Shown here: piece after piece, positions 1-7,843 of the stretch
How the letters are laid out: each line of letters begins with the position of its first letter
How positions within the stretch are numbered: the stretch's first letter is position 1
From: Streptomyces naganishii JCM 4654
Lineage (GTDB): Bacteria; Actinomycetota; Actinomycetes; Streptomycetales; Streptomycetaceae
Direction of reading: 5' to 3'
DNA length: 64,000 nucleotides
NCBI RefSeq assembly: GCF_014650575.1
Contig: NZ_BMVF01000024.1
Span: 1 to 64,000 of the forward strand
Notes under the pieces: model-generated
What the model was told of the DNA's origin: nothing
Databases searched by the model: none
What the model saw: the letters and a program-made list of their open reading frames with translations, nothing else
Made by a program: the position numbers and the translations under genes

Positions 1-840
1 GCAGCCCTTGCCCACGTCCCCGTACCCGCACACCACGGCCGTCTTGCCGCCGATCAGCACGTCGGTGGCCCGGTTGATCCCGTCCACCAGCGAATGCCGG
101 CACCCGTACTTGTTGTCGAACTTCGACTTCGTCACCGAGTCGTTCACATTGATCGCCGGGAACAACAGCGTCCCGTCCCGCTGCATCTCGTACAGACGGT
201 GGACACCGGTGGTGGTCTCCTCCGTCACACCACGGATCTCCGAGGACAGCTGGGTCCACTTCTGGGGGTTCTCGCCCAGGGTGCGGGTCAGCAACTGGAG
301 GATGACGCGGTGCTCGTCGGACTCGGCGGTGTCGACGGAGGGGACCTTGCCGTCCTTCTCGTACTCGACGCCCTTGTGGACGAGGAGGGTGGCGTCACCG
401 CCGTCGTCCAGGATCATGTTCGGCCCGCCGGTGGGGCTGTCCGGCCAGGTCAGCGCCTGCTCGGTGCACCACCAGTACTCCTCCAGGGTCTCGCCCTTCC
501 AGGCGAAGACCGGGATGCCCTTGGGGTTGTCGGGGGTGCCGTCCGGGCCGACGGCGATGGCGGCGGCCGCGTGGTCCTGGGTGGAGAAGATGTTGCAGGA
601 CGCCCAGCGGACCCGGGCGCCCAGCGCGACCAGGGTCTCGATCAGGACGGCCGTCTGCACGGTCATGTGCAGGGAGCCGGTGATCCGCGCGCCCTTGAGC
701 GGCTGGCGCTCGGCGTACTCCTCGCGGATCGCCATCAGGCCCGGCATCTCGTGCTCGGCGAGGCTGATCTCCTTGCGGCCGAACTCGGCCAGGGAAAGGT
801 CGGCGACCTTGAAGTCCTGTCGGTTCTCGACAGTCGTCAT
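1..840 (-). CDS. ahcY: Adenosylhomocysteinase, 5' part only (runs off the window)
   Basis: S-adenosyl-L-homocysteine hydrolase (NAD-dependent) splits SAH into adenosine and homocysteine in the methyl cycle. The first 280 codons are present. The substrate-domain signature (SLHMTVQTAVLIETL, then SCNIFSTQDHAAAA) lies near residues 57-93, and the last residues visible are the start of the NAD-binding loop (CGYGDVGKGC). The ATG at 838-840 is preceded at good spacing by GAGGAG. The C-terminal half lies beyond position 1. About 335 bases separate it from the upstream cation-efflux gene, so it probably has its own promoter. The identification is very secure. Confidence 0.97.
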   Translation of the reverse strand, partial: MTTVENRQDFKVADLSLAEFGRKEISLAEHEMPGLMAIREEYAERQPLKGARITGSLHMTVQTAVLIETLVALGARVRWASCNIFSTQDHAAAAIAVGPDGTPDNPKGIPVFAWKGETLEEYWWCTEQALTWPDSPTGGPNMILDDGGDATLLVHKGVEYEKDGKVPSVDTAESDEHRVILQLLTRTLGENPQKWTQLSSEIRGVTEETTTGVHRLYEMQRDGTLLFPAINVNDSVTKSKFDNKYGCRHSLVDGINRATDVLIGGKTAVVCGYGDVGKGC

Positions 841-1177
841 TGCGGGCTGCTCCTCGGAGTCGGGTCGAGGTGGGTACGGCTGACCTGCGCGGCGGCGGAC
901 ACAGGAGTGCCCGAAAGAGGACACAGGCATGCCCGCGTACGCGCAGCGCAGTCCGTCGGAGGCCCTCTCTCCCTCGGCCGGCCCGTCGTGGGACCGCCCG
1001 ACCGCCATCAGCAGCGACGTCTGGCTCCGTCCCAAGCTACACCGGGAGAGCGGGCGGCCCCCAGCCCGCCTCCGGCCACTTGGACGCTTCCCGGGGGCGT
1101 ACGGGGGACCGTGGTGGGCGGCGGCGGCAGGCCGGCGTCCGCCCGATGAGCCGTACGGTGTCGCGGTCGGTGGTGGC
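841..1177. other. Non-coding gap upstream of ahcY
   Basis: These 337 bases lie between the ahcY start and the end of the cation-efflux gene. Apart from the ahcY Shine-Dalgarno sequence (GAGGAG, about 849-860 region on the minus strand) I see no convincing gene, terminator or -35/-10 pair. I looked for an SAH riboswitch and could not recognise its conserved core. Open frames crossing here are GC-bias artefacts. Confidence 0.5.
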
Positions 1178-2158
1178 TCAGTGGGAGTCGCTGTGCGGGG
1201 CCGGGCCGCCGGGGGTGGCCTCGCGGTCCGGGCCCTTGGCGGCCTCGGTCTCGCTGTAGATGTCGGGCTCGAGGTAGATGACGCGGGCGATCGGGACGGC
1301 GGCACGGACGCGGGCCTCGGCGGCGTCGATGGCGGCGGCGACCTCGGTGGCCGTGTCGTCGTGCCGTACGGCGATCTTGGCGGCGACCAGCAGTTCCTCG
1401 GGACCGAGGTGGAGGGTGCGCATGTGGATGACGCGGGTCACCGTTTCGCCGTCGACGGTGGCCCGCTCGATCTGCTGGACCACGTCGGCGCCCGCGGCCT
1501 CGCCGAGCAGGAGGGACTTGGTCTCGGCGGCCAGGACGAGCGCGATGAGGACCAGCAGGACACCGATGCAGAGGGTGCCGACGCCGTCCCAGACGCCGTC
1601 ACCGGTGAGCAGGGACAGGCCGACGCCGCCGAAGGCGAGGAGGAGACCGATCAGGGCGCCGAAGTCCTCCAGGAGGACGACCGGCAGCTCGGGCGCCTTG
1701 GCGCGGCGGATGAACTGCGTCCAGGACAGCGTGCCGCGCAGTTGGTTGGACTCCTTGATCGCGGTGCGGAAGGAGAAGCCCTCGGCGACGATCGCGAAGG
1801 CGAGGACGCCCACCGGCCAGTACCAGTGCTCGATCGCGTGGGGATGGGTGATCTTCTCGTAGCCCTCGTAGATGGCGAACATGCCGCCGACGGAGAACAG
1901 CACGATGGAGACGAGGAAGGCGTAGATGTAGCGTTCCCGGCCGTAGCCGAAGGGGTGTTGCGCGGTGGCCTCGCGTTGGGCCCGCTTGCCGCCGATGAGC
2001 AGCAGGAACTGGTTGCCGGAGTCGGCGAGCGAGTGCACACCCTCGGCGAGCATCGACGAGGAGCCGCTGAACGCGAACGCCACGAACTTCGATGCCGCGA
2101 TCGCGAGGTTGGCGCCGAGTGCCGCCACGATCGCCCTGGTGCCGCCTGACGCGCTCAT
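1178..2158 (-). CDS. Cation diffusion facilitator family transporter (ZnT9-like)
   Basis: A 326-residue inner-membrane protein of the cation-efflux (CDF) superfamily, predicted to export divalent metal by proton antiport. The N-terminal part has six hydrophobic helices. Helix 2 carries HSLADSGNQ, followed by the characteristic HPFGYGRERYIYAF loop. In helix 5 the usual HxxxD metal site reads EDFGA, as in the SLC30A9-like subfamily, so metal specificity or even transport activity is uncertain. A cytoplasmic C-terminal alpha/beta domain follows. The start MSASGG is chosen over an upstream in-frame start because the 26 extra residues are basic and unlike the family. It lies about 110 bases downstream of manA on the same strand. 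Confidence 0.85.
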   Translation of the reverse strand: MSASGGTRAIVAALGANLAIAASKFVAFAFSGSSSMLAEGVHSLADSGNQFLLLIGGKRAQREATAQHPFGYGRERYIYAFLVSIVLFSVGGMFAIYEGYEKITHPHAIEHWYWPVGVLAFAIVAEGFSFRTAIKESNQLRGTLSWTQFIRRAKAPELPVVLLEDFGALIGLLLAFGGVGLSLLTGDGVWDGVGTLCIGVLLVLIALVLAAETKSLLLGEAAGADVVQQIERATVDGETVTRVIHMRTLHLGPEELLVAAKIAVRHDDTATEVAAAIDAAEARVRAAVPIARVIYLEPDIYSETEAAKGPDREATPGGPAPHSDSH

Positions 2159-2269
2159 GTGTCCGCGTTGTCCCTTCGACTTCGTACCCAGTTGCCGGCC
2201 CGTCCGGTCTTTGCCCGTCCTTTGCCGGTGGGTCATTGTTGCAGCCCGCTCCGGCGGCGGTGCGTCAGG

Positions 2270-3421
2270 TCATACGACGACCGTGGCGCGGAAGACCGTG
2301 CCCGCACCGGAGACCGCGGCCTTCTCCCCCGTCGGCACGAACACCGACTGGCCGGGGGTCAGTTCGTGCTCGCCCGCCCGGACCGAGCCGGCCGTGCACA
2401 GCAGGATCTGCGGGGTGCCGAGGGTGAGGTCGTGGGCGGCGGTGCCCTCGGGCAGGACGTAGCGGGACAGGCGGAACTCGTCGATGGGGGTGTCGTAGAC
2501 CTCCTCGCCGTCCGGGGCGGCCTCGGGGCGCAGCACTCCGGGGCCGGCCGCCTCGAAGCGGACGACGCGCAGGAGTTGGGGGACGTCGACGTGCTTGGGG
2601 GTCAGGCCGCAGCGCAGCACGTTGTCGGAGTTGGCCATGATCTCGACGCCGAGGCCGCTGAGGTAGGCGTGCGGGATGCCGGCGCCGAGGAAGAGGGCCT
2701 CGCCGGGCTGGAGGCGGACGTGGTTGAGGAGCATGGCGGCGAGGACGCCGGGGTCGCCGGGATAGTGGCGGGCGATCTCGGCGTAGGGGGCGTGTTCGCC
2801 GCCGAGGCGGGCGCAGGCGGCCGCGGCCTCGTGGACCGTGTGGGCGATCTCCTCGCGGTCGGCGGTGAGGATGGCGGTGAGCACCTCGCGCAGGGCCGCC
2901 TCCTCGGGGCGGGCGCGCAGCACGTCGACGTAGGGCTCAAGGGAGTCCACGCCGAGTGCGGCGAGCAGGCGGGCGGTCTCGGCGGGGGCGCGGAAGCCGC
3001 ACAGGCCGTCGAACTCGGTGAGCGCGCAGATCAGTTCGGGCTTGTGGTTGGCGTCCTTGTAGTTGCGCCGGGGGTCGTCGACGGGGATGCCGCGGCGCTC
3101 CTCGTCGGCGTAGCCCTCCTCGGCCTGCCGGAGGTCGGGGTGGACCTGGAGGGAGAGGGGGGCGCCGGCGGCGAGGAGTTTGAGCAGGAAGGGCAGGCGG
3201 GGGCCGAACCGGGCGACCGCCTCGGGGCCCAGCTCCCGCTCCGGGTCGGCCTCGACGACCTCGGCGAGGGTGCCGCGCGCGGTGCGCGAGGGCGCTCCGG
3301 GGTGGGCGCCCATCCACATCTCCGCCTGGGGTTCGCCGCTCGGCTCGACGCCGAGCAGGTGCGGGATGGCGGTGGTGGAGCCCCAGGCGTAGGGGCGGAC
3401 GGTGTTGTCGAGGCGGTCCAT
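2270..3421 (-). CDS. manA: Mannose-6-phosphate isomerase, class I
   Basis: Interconverts fructose-6-phosphate and mannose-6-phosphate, the entry to GDP-mannose and mannosylated wall polymers. It is a 383-residue cupin-fold zinc enzyme. The start MDRLDNTVRPYAWGS is typical, the zinc-binding LQVHP motif is in the first half, and a second ligand region follows at KPELICALTEFDGLCGFR. FLGAGIPHAYLSG and the SDNVLRCGLTPKHVDVPQLL signature complete the fold. It lies in a minus-strand run with the SIS protein and manB, which supplies the next step (mannose-6-P to mannose-1-P), so pathway context and motifs agree. Confidence 0.95.
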   Translation of the reverse strand: MDRLDNTVRPYAWGSTTAIPHLLGVEPSGEPQAEMWMGAHPGAPSRTARGTLAEVVEADPERELGPEAVARFGPRLPFLLKLLAAGAPLSLQVHPDLRQAEEGYADEERRGIPVDDPRRNYKDANHKPELICALTEFDGLCGFRAPAETARLLAALGVDSLEPYVDVLRARPEEAALREVLTAILTADREEIAHTVHEAAAACARLGGEHAPYAEIARHYPGDPGVLAAMLLNHVRLQPGEALFLGAGIPHAYLSGLGVEIMANSDNVLRCGLTPKHVDVPQLLRVVRFEAAGPGVLRPEAAPDGEEVYDTPIDEFRLSRYVLPEGTAAHDLTLGTPQILLCTAGSVRAGEHELTPGQSVFVPTGEKAAVSGAGTVFRATVVV

Positions 3422-3479
3422 GCGTCTCTTTCTGCGGTGTGGCGCGGGCTCTCGCGGCTGGAGACAGATCAGCGGCAGA

Positions 3480-4607
3480 TCAGGCGCGGGAGGCGAGCGC
3501 CAGGTAAACGGCGGTGAAATCCGTGACGGCGATCAGTTCGGCGAGGGTCTCCAGTTCGCCGCCGGGGTCGGGTTCCAGCTCGCTGACCGGCGTGTCGTGG
3601 CTGAGGGCCAGGTCACGGGCGGCGGGGGCGGCGGTGAGACCGCCGAGCGGGCGGTCGCGGAGCAGCACCACGCGCGCGTGCCAGGCGGGCGCCTCCTCGA
3701 CGCGGTCGCGGAAGAAGTCGTCGGGGTCGGCGCTGGCGGCGAGCGGGCCGGCGAGCAGCGCGCTGTGGGCGGCGAGGGCTTCGGGCAGTTCGGCGACGAC
3801 GGAGGGGAGGCCGGCGAGTTCCGCGAGCCCGGCGGCGAACCGGCGGCCCGCGGGTCCGGCCGAGACGCCCTCGGTCCAGATCACCGGCAGGGCGTCGGCG
3901 AGTTCGGCGGCCAGGGCCTTGGCGGGGTTGCTGTAGGTGACGATGGCGGGCCCGCAGCGTTCGGCGATGTGGTCCAGCCGGTCGGCGACGGCTTCCAGGG
4001 CGTCGGGCGGGGCGGTGAGCAGGCCGACGCGGTCCAGGAGGGCGAGCAGCGGGGTGAGCAGCGCCCACAGGACGCCGGGGGCGGATCCCGCGAGGGGTTC
4101 GTCGTGGTCGTAGGGGGCCGTGGCCATGGGGAGGAACAGGCCGTGGGCGCCGTCGACGGCCTCGGCGAGCGGGGTGCCGACGGGGGCGACGGCGACGACG
4201 GAGCACCCGCGGCGGTAGGCCTGGTCGACGAGCAGGGACAGGCTGGGTTCGGTGCCGTCGGGGGTGGTGATCAGCAGCAGGTCGACGGAGCCGGCCCAGC
4301 CGGGCAGTTCCCAGCGCAGGGCACCGGAGGCGGAGGCCACGCCGCTGGGGGCCAGGCGGGTGACGGGGCTGCCGGCGCCGGCGAGGGTGCCGAGCAGGTC
4401 GGCGGCGTGGGTGGCGGCCGCGCCGGGTCCCGCGATGAGTACGGCGCGGGGGCGGCCGTCGGGTTTGAGGTCGGCCACGCCGGCCTCGGCGGCGTGCCGG
4501 GCGGCGGTGCGGACGCGGGCGCCGGCCTCGGCGGCCCCGCGGAGCAGTCCGCGGCGGTCGGCCTGGGCGAGATCCTCCGGGGCGTCGAGCAGCGATTCGT
4601 CGAGCAT
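3480..4607 (-). CDS. SIS-domain protein, bifunctional phosphoglucose/phosphomannose isomerase-like
   Basis: A 375-residue protein with two sugar-isomerase-like halves. Residues about 55-190 contain the Rossmann-like stretch AVLIAGPGAAATHAADLLG and the LLLITTPDGTEPSLSLLVDQAYRRG strand-helix typical of SIS folds. The second half contains IVTYSNPAKALAAELADALPVIW. It is the positional counterpart of the gene always found between manA and manB in actinobacteria (Rv3256c in M. tuberculosis). It probably binds a hexose phosphate in the mannose branch, but catalytic residues of true PGI/PMI enzymes are not obvious to me, so the reaction is uncertain. Confidence 0.75.
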   Translation of the reverse strand: MLDESLLDAPEDLAQADRRGLLRGAAEAGARVRTAARHAAEAGVADLKPDGRPRAVLIAGPGAAATHAADLLGTLAGAGSPVTRLAPSGVASASGALRWELPGWAGSVDLLLITTPDGTEPSLSLLVDQAYRRGCSVVAVAPVGTPLAEAVDGAHGLFLPMATAPYDHDEPLAGSAPGVLWALLTPLLALLDRVGLLTAPPDALEAVADRLDHIAERCGPAIVTYSNPAKALAAELADALPVIWTEGVSAGPAGRRFAAGLAELAGLPSVVAELPEALAAHSALLAGPLAASADPDDFFRDRVEEAPAWHARVVLLRDRPLGGLTAAPAARDLALSHDTPVSELEPDPGGELETLAELIAVTDFTAVYLALASRA

Positions 4608-4739
4608 GGGCGGCAGCCTCCGATCGGGCTCCGGTCACCGGGTCGTCGGGTGTACGGGCGCAGCGCCTCGTGCGGCCGGGCCGCGGCCCGTCTCCGTCCC
4701 GTGTCCGGTAGGACTTGGTGGGGGCGGGGCGGCCGGGCC

Positions 4740-4910
4740 TCAGGCGGGGCGGCGGGCCTCGTCGACGAGCAGGACGGGGATGCCGTCGCGCACGGGGTAG
4801 GCCAGGCCGCAGTCCTGACCGGTGCAGATCAGCTCGGTGTCCTGCTCCTTGAGGGGGGCGTGGCAGGCCGGGCAGGCGAGGATCTCCAGGAGGCCGGCTT
4901 CGAGCGGCAT
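4740..4910 (-). CDS. Trm112-family small zinc-binding protein
   Basis: A 56-residue protein beginning MPLEAGLLEILACPACHAPL and ending DEARRPA. It is below usual length cut-offs and easily missed. Four cysteines (C13, C16, C29, C34) form a CxxC...CxxxxC zinc ribbon, and the tail GLAYPVRDGIPVLLVDEA is the classic Trm112/YcaR signature. In eukaryotes Trm112 activates methyltransferases; the bacterial role is unsettled. It sits between manB and the SIS-protein gene on the same strand, an arrangement conserved in actinobacteria, so it may stabilise or regulate a partner encoded here. Confidence 0.88.
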   Translation of the reverse strand: MPLEAGLLEILACPACHAPLKEQDTELICTGQDCGLAYPVRDGIPVLLVDEARRPA

Positions 4911-5073
4911 GGGGGTTCCCTTCGGGGCGGACGGACGTGTGTGTGGTCGTACGGACGTGCCTGGTCAGGGTACCGCCGGTGGGGGCCGGGTGGCGGGGCC
5001 GGGCGGGGACCGTCCGGCGCCCGCCCGGCCTGCCCCACCGGGTCGTCGAAGGGTGAACCCTCAGGGGTGAACC

Positions 5074-6438
5074 TCAGCCGCGGATGATCGCCAGGGCCTC
5101 GTCGCGCACCTTGGTCATCGTGGCCTCGTCGCGCGCCTCCGCGTTCAGCCGGAGCAGGGGCTCGGTGTTGGAGGGGCGGACGTTGAACCACCAGTCGGCG
5201 GCCGTGACCGTCAGGCCGTCGAGTTCGTCGAGGGTGACGTCCGGGCGGCCGGCGTAGGCGGACCTGATCGCGTCGAGGCGGGCCGCCTGGTCGGCGACGG
5301 TGGAGTTGATCTCGCCGGAGCCCGTGTAGCGGTCGTACTGCGCCACCAGGGCCGACAGGGTGCCCGGCTGGCCGCCGAGGGCGGCGAGGACGTGCAGGGC
5401 GGCCAGCATGCCCGTGTCGGCGTTCCAGAAGTCCTTGAAGTAGTAGTGCGCGGAGTGCTCGCCCCCGAAGATCGCGCCGGAGCTCGCCATCTCGGCCTTG
5501 ATGAAGGAGTGGCCCACGCGGGTGCGCACCGGGGTGCCGCCGTTCTCCCGCACGACCTCGGGGACGGTCCAGGAGGTGATGAGGTTGTGGATGATCACGC
5601 CCTTGCCGCCGTTCCGGGCCAGTTCGCGGGCGGCGACCAGGGCCGTGATCGCGGACGGCGGGACCGGCTCGCCGCGCTCGTCGACGACGAAGCAGCGGTC
5701 GGCGTCGCCGTCGAAGGCGAGACCGAGGTCGGCGCCCTCCTCGCGCACGCGCCGCTGGAGGTCGACGATGTTCGCCGGGTCCAGCGGGTTGGCCTCGTGG
5801 TTGGGGAAGGTGCCGTCGAGTTCGAAGTACAGGGGGACGACGTCGAGGGGCAGGCCGGCGAATACGGTGGGGACGGTGTGGCCGCCCATGCCGTTGCCCG
5901 CGTCGACGACGACCTTCAGGGGGCGGATGGAGGCCACGTCGACGAGGGAGCGCAAGTGTGCCGCGTAGTCGTCCAACGTGTCGCGCCGCGTGATCGTTCC
6001 CGTCCGGGGCGCGGGGCCCGGAGCGCCCGACTCGAGCCATTTCTCGGCCAGTTCGCGGATCTCGGCGAGGCCGGTGTCCTGGCCGACGGGGGCCGCGCCC
6101 GCCCGGCACATCTTGATGCCGTTGTACCGCGCGGGGTTGTGCGAGGCGGTGAACATCGCGCCGGGCAGGCCCAACGCGCCCGAGGCGTAGTACAGCTGGT
6201 CCGTCGAGCACAGACCGATCAGGGTGACGTCGGCGCCGCGGCCGGCCGCCCCGCGCGCGAACGCGCCGGACAGTCCGGGCGAGGAGGGCCGCATGTCGTG
6301 CCCGACCACGACGGCGCTCGCGCCGGTCACCTGGACGAAGGCCGCGCCGAAGAGTTCGGCGAGCGCCTCGTCCCACTGGTCCGGGACGACCCCGCGCACG
6401 TCGTACGCCTTCACGATCTGCGACAGATCAGCAGCCAC
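5074..6438 (-). CDS. manB: Phosphomannomutase / phosphoglucomutase
   Basis: A 454-residue alpha-D-phosphohexomutase converting mannose-6-phosphate to mannose-1-phosphate for GDP-mannose synthesis. All four domains show their signatures: the phosphoserine loop TASHNPARYNG (S99), the magnesium loop DGDADR (D243, D245, D247), the sugar loop GGEHSAHYYF and the phosphate loop RPSNTEPLLR. The GTG start at 6436-6438 is chosen because AGGAGGG lies 6 bases upstream and the protein then begins VAADLSQIVKAYDVRG, the usual N-terminus; an upstream in-frame ATG would add 36 unrelated residues. It groups with manA on the minus strand. Confidence 0.95.
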   Translation of the reverse strand: MAADLSQIVKAYDVRGVVPDQWDEALAELFGAAFVQVTGASAVVVGHDMRPSSPGLSGAFARGAAGRGADVTLIGLCSTDQLYYASGALGLPGAMFTASHNPARYNGIKMCRAGAAPVGQDTGLAEIRELAEKWLESGAPGPAPRTGTITRRDTLDDYAAHLRSLVDVASIRPLKVVVDAGNGMGGHTVPTVFAGLPLDVVPLYFELDGTFPNHEANPLDPANIVDLQRRVREEGADLGLAFDGDADRCFVVDERGEPVPPSAITALVAARELARNGGKGVIIHNLITSWTVPEVVRENGGTPVRTRVGHSFIKAEMASSGAIFGGEHSAHYYFKDFWNADTGMLAALHVLAALGGQPGTLSALVAQYDRYTGSGEINSTVADQAARLDAIRSAYAGRPDVTLDELDGLTVTAADWWFNVRPSNTEPLLRLNAEARDEATMTKVRDEALAIIRG

Positions 6439-6597
6439 GGCCAACCCTCCTGGATGTCCTGTCCGGTGGCGCCGGTGACGCCCCGGTGACGACAAACTAC
6501 CCGTCCCGGACGGTGGCGTGGTGCAGGGCGTCCGGGCCGTGGGCACGGGCGTCGCCCGAGGTGGGCGGAGGTGGGCCGGGCGCGCTGAACGGTTTTG

Positions 6598-7020
6598 TCA
6601 GTTGTCCGGGGAGCGCAGCACCCGGAGATGGCCGCGGCGCGCGACCTCCATCGGGTCCGCTCCGCGCGGGCCGCCGCCACCGGCCTCGGCCGCGCGCTGC
6701 TGCGGACGGGCCGCCTCGCGCACGGCGTTGGCGAGCGCTTCCAGGTCGTCGCCGCTGGGGCGGGCGGGAGCCGACGCGTCCAGGAGCCGGACGACCTCCC
6801 AGCCGCGGGGCGCGGTGAGGCGCTCGGAGTGCTCGGCGCACAGGTCGTAGCAGTGGGGTTCGGCGTAGGTGGCGAGCGGGCCGAGGACGGCGGTCGAGTC
6901 GGCGTAGACGTACGTCAGCGTCGCTACGGCGGGACGGCCGCAAGCGGTGCGCGAACAGCGACGTACAGGGCTCACGACGTTGGACGGTACCGCACTCTTG
7001 AGCGGGCCGCGACGACTCTG
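6598..7020 (-). CDS. DUF3499 family protein
   Basis: A 140-residue actinobacterial protein of unknown function. The conserved core reads SPVRRCSRTACGRPAVATLTYVYADSTAVLGPLATYAEPHCYDLCAEHSERL. Two Cys pairs (CSRTAC and CYDLC, with HC/H residues) suggest a small zinc ribbon; the tail is low-complexity. I place the GTG start at 7018-7020 because GGGGAG lies about 8 bases upstream; a GTG at 6973-6975 (SPVRRC start) is the main alternative. It is always next to manB and divergent from the zincin-like gene in actinobacteria (Rv3258c/Rv3259). Confidence 0.8.
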   Translation of the reverse strand, partial: QSRRGPLKSAVPSNVVSPVRRCSRTACGRPAVATLTYVYADSTAVLGPLATYAEPHCYDLCAEHSERLTAPRGWEVVRLLDASAPARPSGDDLEALANAVREAARPQQRAAEAGGGGPRGADPMEVARRGHLRVLRSPDN

Positions 7021-7303
7021 CACCAGGTCACTCCCCCGTGTCGTGGTGTGAAACGCCCCACAAGCCCCTGCTGACACACCTTGCTGACCTGCGCGGACGT
7101 CTGCGTTCGAGATTCCGGACGTCTCTTTCTCCGGTCACGACTTGGTACAAACACCGTCAATTGCCTTGAGCTCCACGGTCCTGGAGAGATACGGAATCGA
7201 GCCCAACCTTGGCTGGAACGGTCATCAACCGGCACGCCCGGGCACGGCCCGGCAGGGGGTCCGCGACGCCACGCGGGGCCGGGCACGCGAGGGCGCCGGG
7301 GAC

Positions 7304-7309
7304 TACCCT
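7304..7309 (+). promoter_or_regulatory. -10 element for a leaderless transcript of the zincin-like gene
   Basis: TACCCT lies 6 bases before GTG (7316) and 9 before ATG (7319), matching the TANNNT-to-start spacing of Streptomyces leaderless mRNAs. No Shine-Dalgarno sequence is visible at a usable distance. No good -35 is seen. Confidence 0.5.
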
Positions 7310-7318
7310 TCACCAGTG

Positions 7319-7768
7319 ATGGACAACCGTGTACCGCCCCGAGCCGCAGGCCCCGGGCCCCGCCGTCGTGACCGCCACGGCCGGGGCATGCGCGGCCCGA
7401 TCGCACCACCGCAGGTACCCCTCGCCGCGAGCCGCGCCGAGGCGTTCGCGGACCTCGTGCAGGACTCCGTGGAGCGACTGGAGCGGCGCTGGCCGCAACT
7501 GGCCGACATGGACTTCATGGTGCTGGAGGTGCCCCGGCTGGACGGCCCCGGGCAGGGGTGGAACGACGAGGCGGTGCCGCTCGGCGGGACGGTTCCCGCG
7601 CGGGACGGACGCCGGGCGCGCGTGGTCGTCTACCGGCGGCCGGTCGAGATCCGCACCAAGGGGCGCGACGAGCGTGCCGCCCTGGTGCACGAGATCGTCG
7701 TCGAGCAGGTGGCGGAGCTGCTCGGGCTGACGCCGGAGACGGTGGATCCCCGGTACGGGGAGGACTGA
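7319..7768 (+). CDS. Zincin-like metallopeptidase family protein with altered active site
   Basis: A 149-residue member of the small metallopeptidase family whose canonical site is HEIGHHFG. Here the corresponding helix reads VHEIVVEQVAELLGL: H124 and E125 are kept, but the second zinc histidine is replaced by V128. Either the family member is catalytically inactive or zinc is bound differently. The N-terminal 30 residues are Arg/Pro-rich and probably disordered. The ATG at 7319 (or GTG at 7316) directly follows a -10-like box, suggesting a leaderless mRNA. It diverges from the DUF3499 gene, an actinobacterial arrangement also seen as Rv3258c/Rv3259. Confidence 0.75.
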   Translation: MDNRVPPRAAGPGPRRRDRHGRGMRGPIAPPQVPLAASRAEAFADLVQDSVERLERRWPQLADMDFMVLEVPRLDGPGQGWNDEAVPLGGTVPARDGRRARVVVYRRPVEIRTKGRDERAALVHEIVVEQVAELLGLTPETVDPRYGED

Positions 7769-7798
7769 GCCCGGGGCCCAGAGCCCGGGGCTCAGTCC
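7762..7798. terminator. Bidirectional hairpin terminator overlapping the stop codon
   Basis: GGACTGAGCCC (7762-7772) pairs perfectly with GGGCTCAGTCC (7788-7798), with further GC pairing possible inside the loop. It lies between convergent genes and includes the TGA of the zincin-like gene. Confidence 0.7.
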
Positions 7799-7843
7799 GG
7801 GGCCGAGGGCCCGGGGCACACGTCGGCCGGCGGGCCCGTCCGC

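Noticed and set aside
841..1000. SAH riboswitch upstream of ahcY
   Set aside because: The GAGGAGC next to the start superficially resembles the riboswitch core, but it is at Shine-Dalgarno distance and the other conserved segments are missing.
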